A stretch of 64,000 nt of DNA from Limisoma sp963601185 (GTDB taxonomy: Bacteria; Bacteroidota; Bacteroidia; Bacteroidales; Muribaculaceae): the NCBI GenBank assembly GCA_963601185.1, contig CAVCEE010000001.1, positions 248,001-312,000 on the forward strand, given 5' to 3'. The translations under genes were made by a program, and so were the position numbers. Below the pieces are notes generated by a model that was not told where the DNA came from, ran no database searches, and saw only the letters and a list, made by a program, of their open reading frames with translations. Positions 48,343 to 56,495 of this stretch are shown piece by piece (within the stretch, counting starts at the first letter, position 1; each line of letters begins with the position of its first letter).

Positions 48343-49419
48343 ATGAAAGTAGGAGATATAGTGCGCTACCTCAATGCTGTGGGTGGCGGTAAAGTGACGA
48401 GAATAGAGGACAAGATTGCATACGTCGAGGAGCCTGACGGATTTGAGACGCCGGTGCTTATTCGCGAGTGTGTGGTGGTTGATCCCGATGGTGGAATGAT
48501 GCCGAAGAAGAAGTACGGCAGCAACGAACCGAGCAAGTATGAGGCTCCGGCGGTGGAGAAGCCGAAGGCGAAAGCCCCAGTGTCGGAAAACAATGTGCCG
48601 CTGGTGGAAACCGACGGCGGCGATGTGCTCAATGTGGTACTCGGCTATGAGCCTACGGAGGTAAAGCACTTGAACACCACGAAGTTTGACGCCTATCTCG
48701 TCAACGACAGCAACTACTATCTGTATGTGGTCTATGCCACACGCGGCGACAGTTCGGAATGGACGTGCCGCTTCTCGGGCATTGTAGAGCCTAACATCCA
48801 GGTGCATCTGGAGGAGTTGAGCCACGCCGATTTGCCGGAGCGCGAACGCGTGTCGGTGCAGTATGTGGCGTTTAAGAGCGACAAGGGCTTCCGCCTGAAG
48901 AATCCCGCAGCGGTGGAGTTCCGCCTCGATGCCACAAAGTTCTACAAGGCGCATTGCTTCCACGAAAATATGTACTTCGACAATCCCGTGATTGCCTACG
49001 ACATCGTGAAGAACGATGTGCCACAGCGTCAGATGGTCATCGACAGCGGCGAACTCGAGCGCGCGATGCGCGAGAAGAAGGTTGCCGACAAGGCACGCCG
49101 CCCAGTGACAAAGCATCAGGAGTCGAAGCCCAAGGGCGGCATCATCGAGGTGGACCTCCACATCGAGCAGTTGCTCGACTCGACGGCTGGACTGACCAAC
49201 GCCGATATTATCAACGTGCAACTCAAGGAGTTCCGCCACGTGATGGAAGAGAATGCTAAGCGCAGCGGACAGAAGATTGTGTTTATCCACGGCAAGGGCG
49301 AGGGAGTGCTTCGCAGGGCGGTGCTCGATGAACTGAAGCATAAGTACAAGAACTGCGAAGCCCAGGACGCATCGTTCCGTGAATATGGCTTTGGAGCAAC
49401 GTTGGTTACCGTACACTGA
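48343..49419 (+). CDS. DUF2027-Smr domain protein
   Basis: A 358-residue cytoplasmic protein. The N-terminal DUF2027 region starts MKVGDIVRYLNAVGGGKVTRI, an SH3-like segment (about 1-45) resembling the MutS2 KOW domain. A charged linker and a beta domain (about 90-220, FDAYLVNDSNYYLYVVY) follow. The C-terminal Smr endonuclease-like domain has VDLHIEQL, VFIHGKGEGVLRRAV and the FGATLVTVH end. Smr domains nick DNA or act on stalled ribosomes and RNA; the role of this architecture is unknown. EFR1 follows after 5 bases. Confidence 0.9.
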   Translation: MKVGDIVRYLNAVGGGKVTRIEDKIAYVEEPDGFETPVLIRECVVVDPDGGMMPKKKYGSNEPSKYEAPAVEKPKAKAPVSENNVPLVETDGGDVLNVVLGYEPTEVKHLNTTKFDAYLVNDSNYYLYVVYATRGDSSEWTCRFSGIVEPNIQVHLEELSHADLPERERVSVQYVAFKSDKGFRLKNPAAVEFRLDATKFYKAHCFHENMYFDNPVIAYDIVKNDVPQRQMVIDSGELERAMREKKVADKARRPVTKHQESKPKGGIIEVDLHIEQLLDSTAGLTNADIINVQLKEFRHVMEENAKRSGQKIVFIHGKGEGVLRRAVLDELKHKYKNCEAQDASFREYGFGATLVTVH

Positions 49420-49424
49420 CAGTA

Positions 49425-50177
49425 ATGATTGCCTATTTCTCATGCACTGGCAATAGCCGTCGTGTGGCAGAATTGCTTGCCGTGCGGCTCGGCGAACGGC
49501 TTGCGCCAATCAGTCTTTGCTGCTCTGGGCAAGCAATCAGTCTTGCCGAGGGTGAACGCCTGATATTCGTGTTTCCTATACATTCGTGGGGCTTGCCAAA
49601 GGGGCTGGCGGAGGCGTTGGCTCACTTGCCGGTCAGCGGCACGCCGGGCTATTGCTGCATGGTGGCAACCTGCGGCGACGATTGCGGTCTTGCGGCACAC
49701 CAGTGGCGCAAGGTGATGCTCGGACGGGGTTTCTCGGCGGATGCAGCATTCTCCGTGCAGATGCCCAACACCTATGTGCTCTTTCCGGGTTTTGATGTTG
49801 ACAAAAAGGACGTTGAGGCACGCAAACTTGCGGCTATGCCGGTGGCGGTCGACGGCATAGCACGGCAGATTGCCGCTTCAGCAAAGGGCGATTTCTCTCG
49901 CCACGGCGTTGCTGCGTGGCTCAAGTCACGGATGGTTTATCCGTGGTTTATGAAAGATTTAGACGACAGCAAATTCCGCGCTACGGAAGTATGTACAGGT
50001 TGCGGCAGATGCGCCAAGGCGTGTCCGCTGGGCAACATCACCATCGACAACCGCCGTCCGCAATGGCACGGCAACTGCATCAACTGCCTCGCCTGCTACC
50101 ACAACTGTCCGCGCCACGCCGTAGCCTATGGCAAGCGAACCTCAGGCAAGGGGCAGTACGTCTGTCCGCAGAAATGA
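49425..50177 (+). CDS. EFR1-family flavodoxin-ferredoxin
   Basis: A 250-residue redox protein with an N-terminal flavodoxin-like domain (MIAYFSCTGNSRRVAELLA for the FMN phosphate, IFVFPIHSWGLPKGL) and a C-terminal pair of [4Fe-4S] motifs, CTGCGRCAKACP (from residue 190) and CINCLACYHNCP. This matches the EFR1 ferredoxin family. It should shuttle electrons between flavin and iron-sulfur partners in the cytoplasm; the partners are not known. The redox genes at 53-55 kb are candidates. It is 5 bases downstream of DUF2027-Smr. Confidence 0.9.
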   Translation: MIAYFSCTGNSRRVAELLAVRLGERLAPISLCCSGQAISLAEGERLIFVFPIHSWGLPKGLAEALAHLPVSGTPGYCCMVATCGDDCGLAAHQWRKVMLGRGFSADAAFSVQMPNTYVLFPGFDVDKKDVEARKLAAMPVAVDGIARQIAASAKGDFSRHGVAAWLKSRMVYPWFMKDLDDSKFRATEVCTGCGRCAKACPLGNITIDNRRPQWHGNCINCLACYHNCPRHAVAYGKRTSGKGQYVCPQK

Positions 50178-50188
50178 CACGCGGCGCG

Positions 50189-50683
50189 TCAGCGCTCGTA
50201 GTCGGCAAAGGCGTACGGATAAGGGTTGCGCTCGTCAGCCTCGTGCGCTTCTCGGCTTGCGAGACGCCATTCTCCAAGATTAACTTCTGGGAAAAAGGCA
50301 TCAGCACCCTCGAATTGCGCCCCGATTTCAGTGAGATAAAGGCGCGAAGCGTATCCGATGGCAGCACGGTAAATCTGTTCGCCGCCAATCACAAACACCT
50401 CATCCTCGCCCTCTGTAAGACGGAAAGCCTCGTCGAGCGACAAGGTAACCTCCACGCCCGGCGCGGAGAACTGCGGATTGCGTGTCACAACGATGTTGCG
50501 ACGGTTTGGCAAAGCACCCTTCGGCAGAGAGTCGTAGGTACGGCGCCCCATCACTATGGAATGGCCTGTGGTCAGGGCTTTGAACCGCTTTAGGTCGGCG
50601 CTCATGTGGCACAGCAAATCTCCGTCCTTTCCTATTGCGCCGTCCTGTGCCACGGCAACGATTATCGATATATTCTTCATCAT
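50189..50683 (-). CDS. folA: Dihydrofolate reductase
   Basis: Reduces dihydrofolate to tetrahydrofolate with NADPH. The 164-residue protein has ISIIVAVAQDGAIGKDGDLLCHMSADLKRFKALTTGHSIVMGRRTYDSLP (conserved blocks IVAVAQDGAIG, SADLKRFK, VMGRRTYDSLP), NIVVTRNP, the VFVIGGEQIYRAAI motif and a C-terminal FPEV strand. It is convergent with EFR1 (11 bases apart) and lies 14 bases downstream of thyA, the usual thyA-folA pairing. Confidence 0.96.
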   Translation of the reverse strand: MMKNISIIVAVAQDGAIGKDGDLLCHMSADLKRFKALTTGHSIVMGRRTYDSLPKGALPNRRNIVVTRNPQFSAPGVEVTLSLDEAFRLTEGEDEVFVIGGEQIYRAAIGYASRLYLTEIGAQFEGADAFFPEVNLGEWRLASREAHEADERNPYPYAFADYER

Positions 50684-50697
50684 CGGTCAATGGTGGG

Positions 50698-51492
50698 TTA
50701 TACGGCAACAATGCCCTTGATGTGAGGGTGCGGATTGTAGTTTTCAAGCGTGAAATCCTCATACTTGAAGTCGAAGATGCTCTTCACGTTGGGGTTGATG
50801 CGCATCGTGGGCAACTGCCGTGGGTCGCGCTGCATCTGCTCCTTCACCTGGTCGAAATGGTTGGTGTAGATGTGGGCGTCGCCGAGCGTGTGTACGAAGT
50901 CGCCAGCCTTGAGACCGGTCACCTGTGCCACCATCATTAGTAGCAGCGCATAGGAAGCGATGTTGAACGGCACGCCGAGGAAGATGTCGGCACTGCGCTG
51001 GTAGAGTTGCAGGCTGAGCCGTCCGTCCGCCACGTAGAACTGGAAGAATGCGTGGCATGGAGGCAGGTTCATCTTCTTCAAATCCGCCACATTCCATGCG
51101 CTCACGATGATGCGCCGCGAGTCGGGATTGTGCTTGATTGTCTCCACCGCCTCCGAAATCTGGTCGATGAAGCCGCCGTCGTAGTCTGGCCACGACCGCC
51201 ACTGGTAGCCGTAGATATGTCCGAGATTGCCATCGGGGTCTGCCCATTCGTTCCAGATGCGCACTCCGTTCTCTTGCAGATAGTGCACGTTGGTGTCGCC
51301 GCGCAAGAACCACAGGAGTTCGTGGATGATTGACTTCAAGTGGAGTTTCTTGGTGGTGAGCAACGGAAAACCGTCGGCCATGTCAAACCGCATCTGGTAG
51401 CCGAACACGCTCTTTGTGCCCGTGCCCGTGCGGTCGCCTTTCATTGTGCCGTGCTCCATAACGTGGTGGAGCAAGTCTAAATATTGTTTCAT
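50698..51492 (-). CDS. thyA: Thymidylate synthase
   Basis: Converts dUMP to dTMP using methylenetetrahydrofolate. 264 residues, the same length as E. coli ThyA. Conserved parts are MKQYLDLLHHVMEHG, DRTGTGTKSVFGYQMRFD, the catalytic Cys in LPPCHAFFQFYV, LYQRSADIFLGVPFNIASYALL, HIYTNH and the C-terminal HPHIKGIVAV. It is cotranscribed with folA, which regenerates its cofactor. Confidence 0.97.
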   Translation of the reverse strand: MKQYLDLLHHVMEHGTMKGDRTGTGTKSVFGYQMRFDMADGFPLLTTKKLHLKSIIHELLWFLRGDTNVHYLQENGVRIWNEWADPDGNLGHIYGYQWRSWPDYDGGFIDQISEAVETIKHNPDSRRIIVSAWNVADLKKMNLPPCHAFFQFYVADGRLSLQLYQRSADIFLGVPFNIASYALLLMMVAQVTGLKAGDFVHTLGDAHIYTNHFDQVKEQMQRDPRQLPTMRINPNVKSIFDFKYEDFTLENYNPHPHIKGIVAV

Positions 51493-51596
51493 CTTTATTG
51501 TCTGTTATATTTTAATAATCGTGATTTACGGTGAAAATAAGAATTTGTTGATTTTCAATATTTTACACAATACTGTGCTTTGCCGTGAAAATAAGA

Positions 51597-53039
51597 CTAA
51601 GCATAAAACGGAATGTAGGCAACATATTTTCGGGAATCTGAGTCTGGATTTGCAGGCTTGATAAGTCCACTTGCGACAGTGTCGGAGATAATGTGTGATG
51701 CCAAGGCACTCTTGTTCTTGTTTAGACCAAATCGCTCTCTCACAGATTGGTTATTCATCGGCTCATTGTCGGCAAAGTTCAGGCAACAATGCTGATAACA
51801 CGCTTCTATCCGTTCCTCTTTAGTCATTTCTGAGACAGATTTTTGGGGGAACAAGGTTATTCTCGTGAAGTCTTGTCCACTTTCCGCTTTATAGGCTGGT
51901 AAAAGCATTTTTTCCATTGCTTCTACTGCTCTGTCAACACCGCTTCCACGTCGCTCGCAAAGTCCCAGCAACAGCATTGACTGAGCCATCTGTTCGTTTC
52001 GGGAATGGGGCGGAAGGTCGATGAGCCGATTTACGTCGTTAAGAGAATGTCCTGGATTGGTGATTACGAGTCGATTCCCGAAAATTTCAACCGTTAGAGG
52101 CATCCCCTGTACGGCAAAATCTTGATGGACAAGGGCATTTGCGATAAATTCACGGATAGTCACCATCGGATAAGTCGGAGTTGTTTCCCTGACTGCCCCT
52201 TTGATGTGCTCAGAGCCTGTATTCTTCATTACGGAAGAAATGATGCTTTCAAGCCCCAGTGCATATCCTCTGTTTTCAGTTTGCTCAAACATCAACTGGC
52301 GATTGTTGTTGCCCACATAACGACGAATGGTTACGCATCGGCTTTTTACGCTGTCGAAATCCTCCAATGAGTTGGCAAACAGAAGTGCACCTAAATTAGT
52401 TATGCTATAGCCGTCGATTTCCTGTTGGCAGATGCTCAGTTCTTCCATAAAATCAAGAATGGCTTCTGTTGTAGCCGGAATTTTCCGCTCATGCAATTCA
52501 AACAATTTTCTGTAGTTGAGTAAGTCAAGTACGTCTTTGTCTGATAAGCCTCGCTTGGCAATCCGTTCTTCAAAAGCGATGCTTTCAGAGTCTGCTATTG
52601 CCTGGCGAACTTGTTGTCTGGACATGCGCACTGAGTGACCGGCAGATCGGATATAGCAATCATAGATGTTCTTGCCTCTGAAGTGCATAGGCTTTTCCCG
52701 ATACTCAGGAATGTGGAAAAACAGCAGGGCATGTCCTTCATACTCCATTACAGCATGTTCAAGTTGAATTGGACTACACATACGGTTTTGTGCAATATTG
52801 TCAAGTCGCGTTACAATCTGTTCAATTTGGTCTTTCTCTAGTTCAGCGAATGAGGCATCGTTGTTTACGCCAAAGACCAATACACCTCCGCCCGCAATGT
52901 TGGAAAATGCACAAATGTGCTGGGCAAGACGTTCCTTGTCGTTTGACAGACCGCCTTTCCAGTCAATCTCATTCAATTCCTGTGGAATGGGCTTTAGGCT
53001 TCGTTCCAATAATTGTATTGCTTTGTTTTTCCAGTCCAT
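51597..53039 (-). CDS. AlbA_2 (Schlafen-like) ATP-binding regulator
   Basis: A 480-residue protein. The start MDWKNKAIQLLERSLKPIP at 53039 is chosen; a longer frame would read through the upstream ferredoxin gene. The N-terminal AlbA_2/Schlafen-like domain has ELNEIDWKGGLSND, AFSNIAGGGVLVFGV and the following strands (about residues 18-130). An HATPase_c_4-type ATP-binding domain (VTIREFIANALVHQDF, EIFGNRLVITNPG, LCERRGSGVDRAVE) and a C-terminal winged helix follow. Members occur as regulators and in phage-defence islands. It is AT-richer than the flanking genes and 11 bases after the ferredoxin. Confidence 0.85.
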   Translation of the reverse strand: MDWKNKAIQLLERSLKPIPQELNEIDWKGGLSNDKERLAQHICAFSNIAGGGVLVFGVNNDASFAELEKDQIEQIVTRLDNIAQNRMCSPIQLEHAVMEYEGHALLFFHIPEYREKPMHFRGKNIYDCYIRSAGHSVRMSRQQVRQAIADSESIAFEERIAKRGLSDKDVLDLLNYRKLFELHERKIPATTEAILDFMEELSICQQEIDGYSITNLGALLFANSLEDFDSVKSRCVTIRRYVGNNNRQLMFEQTENRGYALGLESIISSVMKNTGSEHIKGAVRETTPTYPMVTIREFIANALVHQDFAVQGMPLTVEIFGNRLVITNPGHSLNDVNRLIDLPPHSRNEQMAQSMLLLGLCERRGSGVDRAVEAMEKMLLPAYKAESGQDFTRITLFPQKSVSEMTKEERIEACYQHCCLNFADNEPMNNQSVRERFGLNKNKSALASHIISDTVASGLIKPANPDSDSRKYVAYIPFYA

Positions 53040-53050
53040 ATTGTTGTGGA

Positions 53051-53680
53051 TTATATTCCTTCGATGTAGATTGCTTTTTCGGGGGTGGCGGGGCAGGCGT
53101 ATTCGCACTTGCCGCAGCCGATGCACTGGCTTGCGTTGACCTGCGGTACGAGCGTTTCGCCGTGCTCGACCATATCGATTGCCCCGACAGGGCATTTCCG
53201 TGAGCAGAGTCCGCATTCCACGCCGTCGGTCTGTGTGACGCAGTTGCGGAGCACGAACGTGGCTTTGCCCACTGCGTGGCGTTGCTTCTCGGCGAGCGTG
53301 AGCGGCTTGAGTGCGCCGTCGGGGCACACTGTCGTGCAGACGTTGCACTGGTGCAGACAGTAGCCGAGGCTGTAGTCGAGGTGCGGCTGGAGCAGATGCA
53401 GTGCGCCGTAGTGGGTCGACGACGGACGGATTATCGACTGCGGACACTTGCTCACACAGAGTTGACATGCGGTGCAGTGTTGCAGAAAACTCTCCCTCGA
53501 GTACGCTCCTGGCGGCACTACCGCCTTTTTGCGCTCCGGCACTTTGCCCTGCTCCACCGTCTTGGCGGTATTCTTCACCTTGGCTGCTATTCCGCTTGCG
53601 ATGGCGATGGTGAGGAAGCCAAGAAACTTCCGGCGGCTGCGGTCGGTGATGCGGTTATGTGTCAACTTCGGGATTTTCAT
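53051..53680 (-). CDS. Polyferredoxin with Tat-like leader, NapG/MauM type
   Basis: A 209-residue electron carrier. The ATG at 53680 (MKIPKLTHN) overlaps the stop of the aldo/keto reductase as ATGA. The N-terminus ITDRSRRKFLGFLTIAIASG has a Tat-like twin-Arg motif with a hydrophobic segment, so it is exported or membrane-anchored. Cysteine motifs for about four [4Fe-4S] clusters are present: CTACQLCVSKCP, CLHQCNVCTTVCP, CGLCSRKCP and CIGCGKCEYACP. It probably relays electrons to or from the coupled reductase. Resembles NapG/MauM-like ferredoxins; no molybdoenzyme gene is nearby. Confidence 0.85.
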   Translation of the reverse strand: MKIPKLTHNRITDRSRRKFLGFLTIAIASGIAAKVKNTAKTVEQGKVPERKKAVVPPGAYSRESFLQHCTACQLCVSKCPQSIIRPSSTHYGALHLLQPHLDYSLGYCLHQCNVCTTVCPDGALKPLTLAEKQRHAVGKATFVLRNCVTQTDGVECGLCSRKCPVGAIDMVEHGETLVPQVNASQCIGCGKCEYACPATPEKAIYIEGI

Positions 53681-55026
53681 TTGTCGCACAGTCGTTTTGC
53701 GGCACTCTCGCGTGCCTTGTCAATAATCAGTGATATGTGCGCCATCTGCCGTGGTATGGCAATGCCCTGCGGACAGCGCGGCACGCACTTGCCGCAGCCG
53801 ATGCAGAAGAACGCGGACTGCCGTAGGTCGAGCGCACCCATACGGCGGCTGAACTCCTTGGCACGGACGGCAAAGCCGTCGGTCGATGTGTCGCCATAGG
53901 CGTTGGGGAGCATATCGTCGTCGATGAGGGCATTGTGAATCATAAAATTTTCGGGGATGTTGATGCCGTAGGGGCAGGGCAGACACTGCTTGCAGTCCAC
54001 GCAGTGGATGTGCTGGTTTGCCAGATAGGACTGCAATGCCTGTTGCCACACTTTCGCCTCCTGCTCGCTGAAGCCTGTGCCGAGCGACATTGCTGTGATG
54101 TCCTCGCCGAGCATCTGCTCGTCGGCAGGACTGTCGATGACGGCAGCCACGCCGTCCAGTCCTGCTGCGGCGCGGAGAGCCCAACCGGCGATAGAGCGGT
54201 CGGGGTAGGCTCCGTAGAGCACGTCGGTGGCATCGCCGTTGAGTGTGCGGAGCAAGCCGTCCTTGGAGGGATTGGTCAGAAACACGCCCTTGCCGGTGTC
54301 GCTCGCTTCAAAGATGGCACTGCTCTGCGCTCCGTTCATGCGGATGTCGTCGAGAGCATTGTAGGGAAGCCGGAAGAAGTCGAAACTGTCCGACTCGAGC
54401 AGGTCGGAGAGGAAATCCCCTTCGCCGATATAGTCGACACCGAGATGGCGGATTTTGCCTTCGGCTTTCATCTGCAACAAGTAGCGGAGTACGCCGCCTT
54501 GGAGATAGACTTCGGAGTATTTCTCCTCGTTGCCGATGGTTTGCAGACTGTAGTAGTCGATGTGGTCGGTGCGGAGCAGACGCAATTGCGACTCAAAGAC
54601 GGTGCGCGCCTCGTCGGCACTACCGATGCTCCAGGTGGGCATCGACGTGGACAGTCTGTAACTGCTGCGGTCGCGTGCCGACAACGCCTCACCGAGCATC
54701 CGTTCGCCGTCGCCGTCGCAGTATGCCCACGCCGTGTCAAACAGCCTAACGCCAGCATCGGCGGCTTTCTGCACCATCTTGATGCAGTCGGCAGCCATCT
54801 TTCCGCCGGTCTTGGGCATCGACATCGTGGATATGGCAAGTGGCGGCATACTGTCGGCAAGTGCTTCGATTTCGCGGCTGTCGAGATGAGGCAACGCCTT
54901 GGGTGCGACTACATTGCCCGTTAGTCTGCGTGTGGCGTCATCCTTGCTCCGACAACCAACGACACTGCCGGCAGCCACCGTGGCAACCGCCACAGCGCTA
55001 CGGCGCAGCCATTCGCGTCGCGACAT
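53677..55026 (-). CDS. Tat-exported aldo/keto reductase with C-terminal ferredoxin domain
   Basis: A 449-residue protein starting MSRREWLRRSAVAVATVAAG at 55026. It has a twin-Arg signal with a possible lipidation Cys (SVVGC). The aldo/keto reductase barrel (about residues 45-330) has GVRLFDTAWAYCDGDGERMLGEAL (the family Asp and Tyr), then HIDYYSLQTI and IRHLGVDY. The C-terminal region binds [4Fe-4S] through CVDCKQCLPCPYGINIP and CIGCGKCVPRCPQGI. This AKR-ferredoxin fusion is known in anaerobes, substrate unknown. The promoter at 55053 excludes the longer frame. Coupled to the polyferredoxin by ATGA. Confidence 0.85.
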   Translation of the reverse strand: MSRREWLRRSAVAVATVAAGSVVGCRSKDDATRRLTGNVVAPKALPHLDSREIEALADSMPPLAISTMSMPKTGGKMAADCIKMVQKAADAGVRLFDTAWAYCDGDGERMLGEALSARDRSSYRLSTSMPTWSIGSADEARTVFESQLRLLRTDHIDYYSLQTIGNEEKYSEVYLQGGVLRYLLQMKAEGKIRHLGVDYIGEGDFLSDLLESDSFDFFRLPYNALDDIRMNGAQSSAIFEASDTGKGVFLTNPSKDGLLRTLNGDATDVLYGAYPDRSIAGWALRAAAGLDGVAAVIDSPADEQMLGEDITAMSLGTGFSEQEAKVWQQALQSYLANQHIHCVDCKQCLPCPYGINIPENFMIHNALIDDDMLPNAYGDTSTDGFAVRAKEFSRRMGALDLRQSAFFCIGCGKCVPRCPQGIAIPRQMAHISLIIDKARESAAKRLCDK

Positions 55027-55052
55027 TATGTTATTGTGCTCGTCCATCCCGT

Positions 55053-55083
55053 CAAAGTTAAGCATTATCCGTGAGTTCGCCAA
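55053..55083 (-). promoter_or_regulatory. Promoter of reductase-ferredoxin operon
   Basis: Minus-strand TTG (55081-55083), a 20-base spacer and TAACTTTG (55053-55060), 26 bases before the ATG at 55026. Confidence 0.65.
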
Positions 55084-55112
55084 CCGGCAGTGCCGATTTC
55101 TCGGCGACGGCG

Positions 55113-55586
55113 CTACAGGTGCATCTCCATGTGCTTGGCTATGGATGTCGGTATGCGGAGATAGCCCGATGCCCATTCGCCGCTCCATTCCGACTCGTAG
55201 CGGAGGTGGTAGCGTCCGGGGCGGAGCGTGTCCATACAGGAGAATTTAACAGTGCAGGTCTGCGGACTGATTGCCGCAAGGCGGTCAACCACACGTTTCT
55301 CCACAATCTTGATGTCGTGGTCGATAATCGTGACGGCACAGTTAATCTGGCAGTCGGTGGAGTCGACAGCCACGCCGTGGCGCACCCACTCGAGGCGGCC
55401 GTCGGCATCGGTGGTGATTTCAAGGTCGTTGCTGCCGTCGTTGCTGCCGATTACGCCGCGCGCAAAGAAGGAGAGAGCCTCGCCCTTGTCGTTGGGACGC
55501 ATCATCAGCACAATGAGAGCCACCGCCACCACAAGGGCGATGACGTAAAACTCCAGCGAACCGATGAATGCAGCCAATACCATCAT
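55113..55586 (-). CDS. Single-span membrane protein of unknown function
   Basis: A 157-residue protein starting MMVLAAFIGSLEFYVIALVV at 55586. One N-terminal membrane anchor (about residues 4-28) is followed by a beta-rich domain of about 125 residues (LEITTDADGRLEWVRHGVAVD, INCAVTIIDHDIKIVEKRV, DTLRPGRYHLRYESEWSGEW) that may have an Ig-like fold. No known family. A degenerate -7 box (TATCTTTA) precedes it. It lies just upstream of the reductase promoter on the same strand, but the separate promoter suggests independent expression. Confidence 0.65.
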   Translation of the reverse strand: MMVLAAFIGSLEFYVIALVVAVALIVLMMRPNDKGEALSFFARGVIGSNDGSNDLEITTDADGRLEWVRHGVAVDSTDCQINCAVTIIDHDIKIVEKRVVDRLAAISPQTCTVKFSCMDTLRPGRYHLRYESEWSGEWASGYLRIPTSIAKHMEMHL

Positions 55587-55707
55587 ATTTTTTTGTAAAG
55601 ATAGCGTTTCCCGTTGGATTGGCAATCGGAAGACCGCAGGGAACGCACAATCTTTGGGATAAATTCTGCGAAATGTTAAATAAATAGTATGAGACGACTT
55701 TTTATTA

Positions 55708-55745
55708 TGAATGTTTCTTTTTCACGAAACATTCAAGTATCTTTG
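55708..55745 (+). promoter_or_regulatory. Operator dyad and -7 box of HigBA-like module
   Basis: A perfect 10-bp inverted repeat TGAATGTTTC (55708-55717) and GAAACATTCA (55726-55735), 8-base spacer, immediately followed by TATCTTTG (55738-55745). The dyad covers the -33 region, the expected place for antitoxin autorepression. Confidence 0.7.
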
Positions 55746-55763
55746 TTCACCAAAGAGAATAAT

Positions 55764-56102
55764 ATGGCACAAAGTATCTTCCGGCTTGTCTTGACTGACG
55801 AGGCACAGGACTTCATTGAGAGTTTACCCGAAGCGGTATCTTACAAGATATACTACAACATCAAACGTGTTGCAGGTGGAGAACGCAACAAAGAACTTTT
55901 CAAGAAGTTGGAAAATTCGGAGATATGGGAATTCCGCACATTGTACAATAAGACTGCTTACCGACTTTTCGCTTTTTGGGATAAGGACAAAGAAACGTTG
56001 GTGATTGCCACCCACGGAATAATCAAGAAAACCCAAAAGACACCAAGCAAGGAAATCGCGAAAGCAGAAGCAATCAGAAAAGAATATTTCAAAAACAAGT
56101 AA
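55764..56102 (+). CDS. RelE/HigB-type toxin (Gp49-like)
   Basis: A 112-residue predicted ribosome-dependent mRNA endonuclease of the phage-derived Gp49/HigB-like group of the RelE superfamily. Landmarks are MAQSIFRLVLTDEAQDFIESL, a helix pair with LFKKLENSEIWEFRTLY, the RLFAFWDKDKETLVIATHG core strands and the KKTQKTPSKEIAKAEAIRKEYF C-terminal helix. The ATG at 55764 is used because the -7 box at 55738-55745 lies inside the longer frame. The antitoxin gene follows after 2 bases. Confidence 0.88.
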   Translation: MAQSIFRLVLTDEAQDFIESLPEAVSYKIYYNIKRVAGGERNKELFKKLENSEIWEFRTLYNKTAYRLFAFWDKDKETLVIATHGIIKKTQKTPSKEIAKAEAIRKEYFKNK

Positions 56103-56104
56103 TT

Positions 56105-56434
56105 ATGGCACAGATGAATCTTACTCCGTTGGATGATGTCCTTGACAAACATTTCGGCAAAGTCGGCACTCCAAAACGTAACGCTTTTGAGAGCGACGTG
56201 GATGAAGCGTTGCATGCTTATCGGCTGGGAGAAGCTATCAGAAAGGCTCGCATAGAACAGAACCTTACCCAGGAGCAGTTGGGTGAGCGTATAGGTGTGA
56301 AAAGAGCGCAGATTTCTCGCTTGGAGAGAGGCTATAGCATCACAATCCCGACTATGCGTAGGGTGTTTAAGGCTCTTGGCGTTGTGACAGCAACCATTGA
56401 TTTGGGAATTGCAGGAAAAGTGGCATTGTGGTGA
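56105..56434 (+). CDS. HigA-type XRE antitoxin
   Basis: A 109-residue DNA-binding protein with an N-terminal toxin-binding region (TPLDDVLDKHFGKVGTPKRN) and an XRE helix-turn-helix (IEQNLTQEQLGERIGVKRAQISRLERGYSITIPTMRRVF in the middle; key part EQLGERIGVKRAQISRLE, about residues 60-80). It should neutralise the toxin encoded 2 bases upstream and repress the dyad operator. The arrangement of toxin first, antitoxin second is HigBA-like. Confidence 0.9.
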   Translation: MAQMNLTPLDDVLDKHFGKVGTPKRNAFESDVDEALHAYRLGEAIRKARIEQNLTQEQLGERIGVKRAQISRLERGYSITIPTMRRVFKALGVVTATIDLGIAGKVALW

Positions 56435-56440
56435 AAAAAA

Positions 56441-56472
56441 TTGCAATATTGCCGAATTATGGGTTAAATTTG
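56441..56472 (+). promoter_or_regulatory. Promoter of beta-helix T9SS cargo gene
   Basis: TTG at 56441-56443, a 21-base spacer and TAAATTTG at 56465-56472, 23 bases before the ATG at 56496. It overlaps the first bases after the antitoxin stop. Confidence 0.55.
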
Positions 56473-56495
56473 CAGTTGACAAAAATATTAAGCTT

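Noticed and set aside
51531..51596. 12-base direct repeat GTGAAAATAAGA at 51531 and 51585 as a transposon target-site duplication
   Set aside because: The copies are only 54 bases apart and both lie on one side of the AlbA_2 gene. No terminal inverted repeats or transposase are present, so chance or a small duplication is more likely.
53040..53468. N-terminal extension of the AlbA_2 protein to 623 residues
   Set aside because: The added codons are the polyferredoxin gene read in another frame. MDWKNKA at 53039 is a normal AlbA_2 N-terminus.
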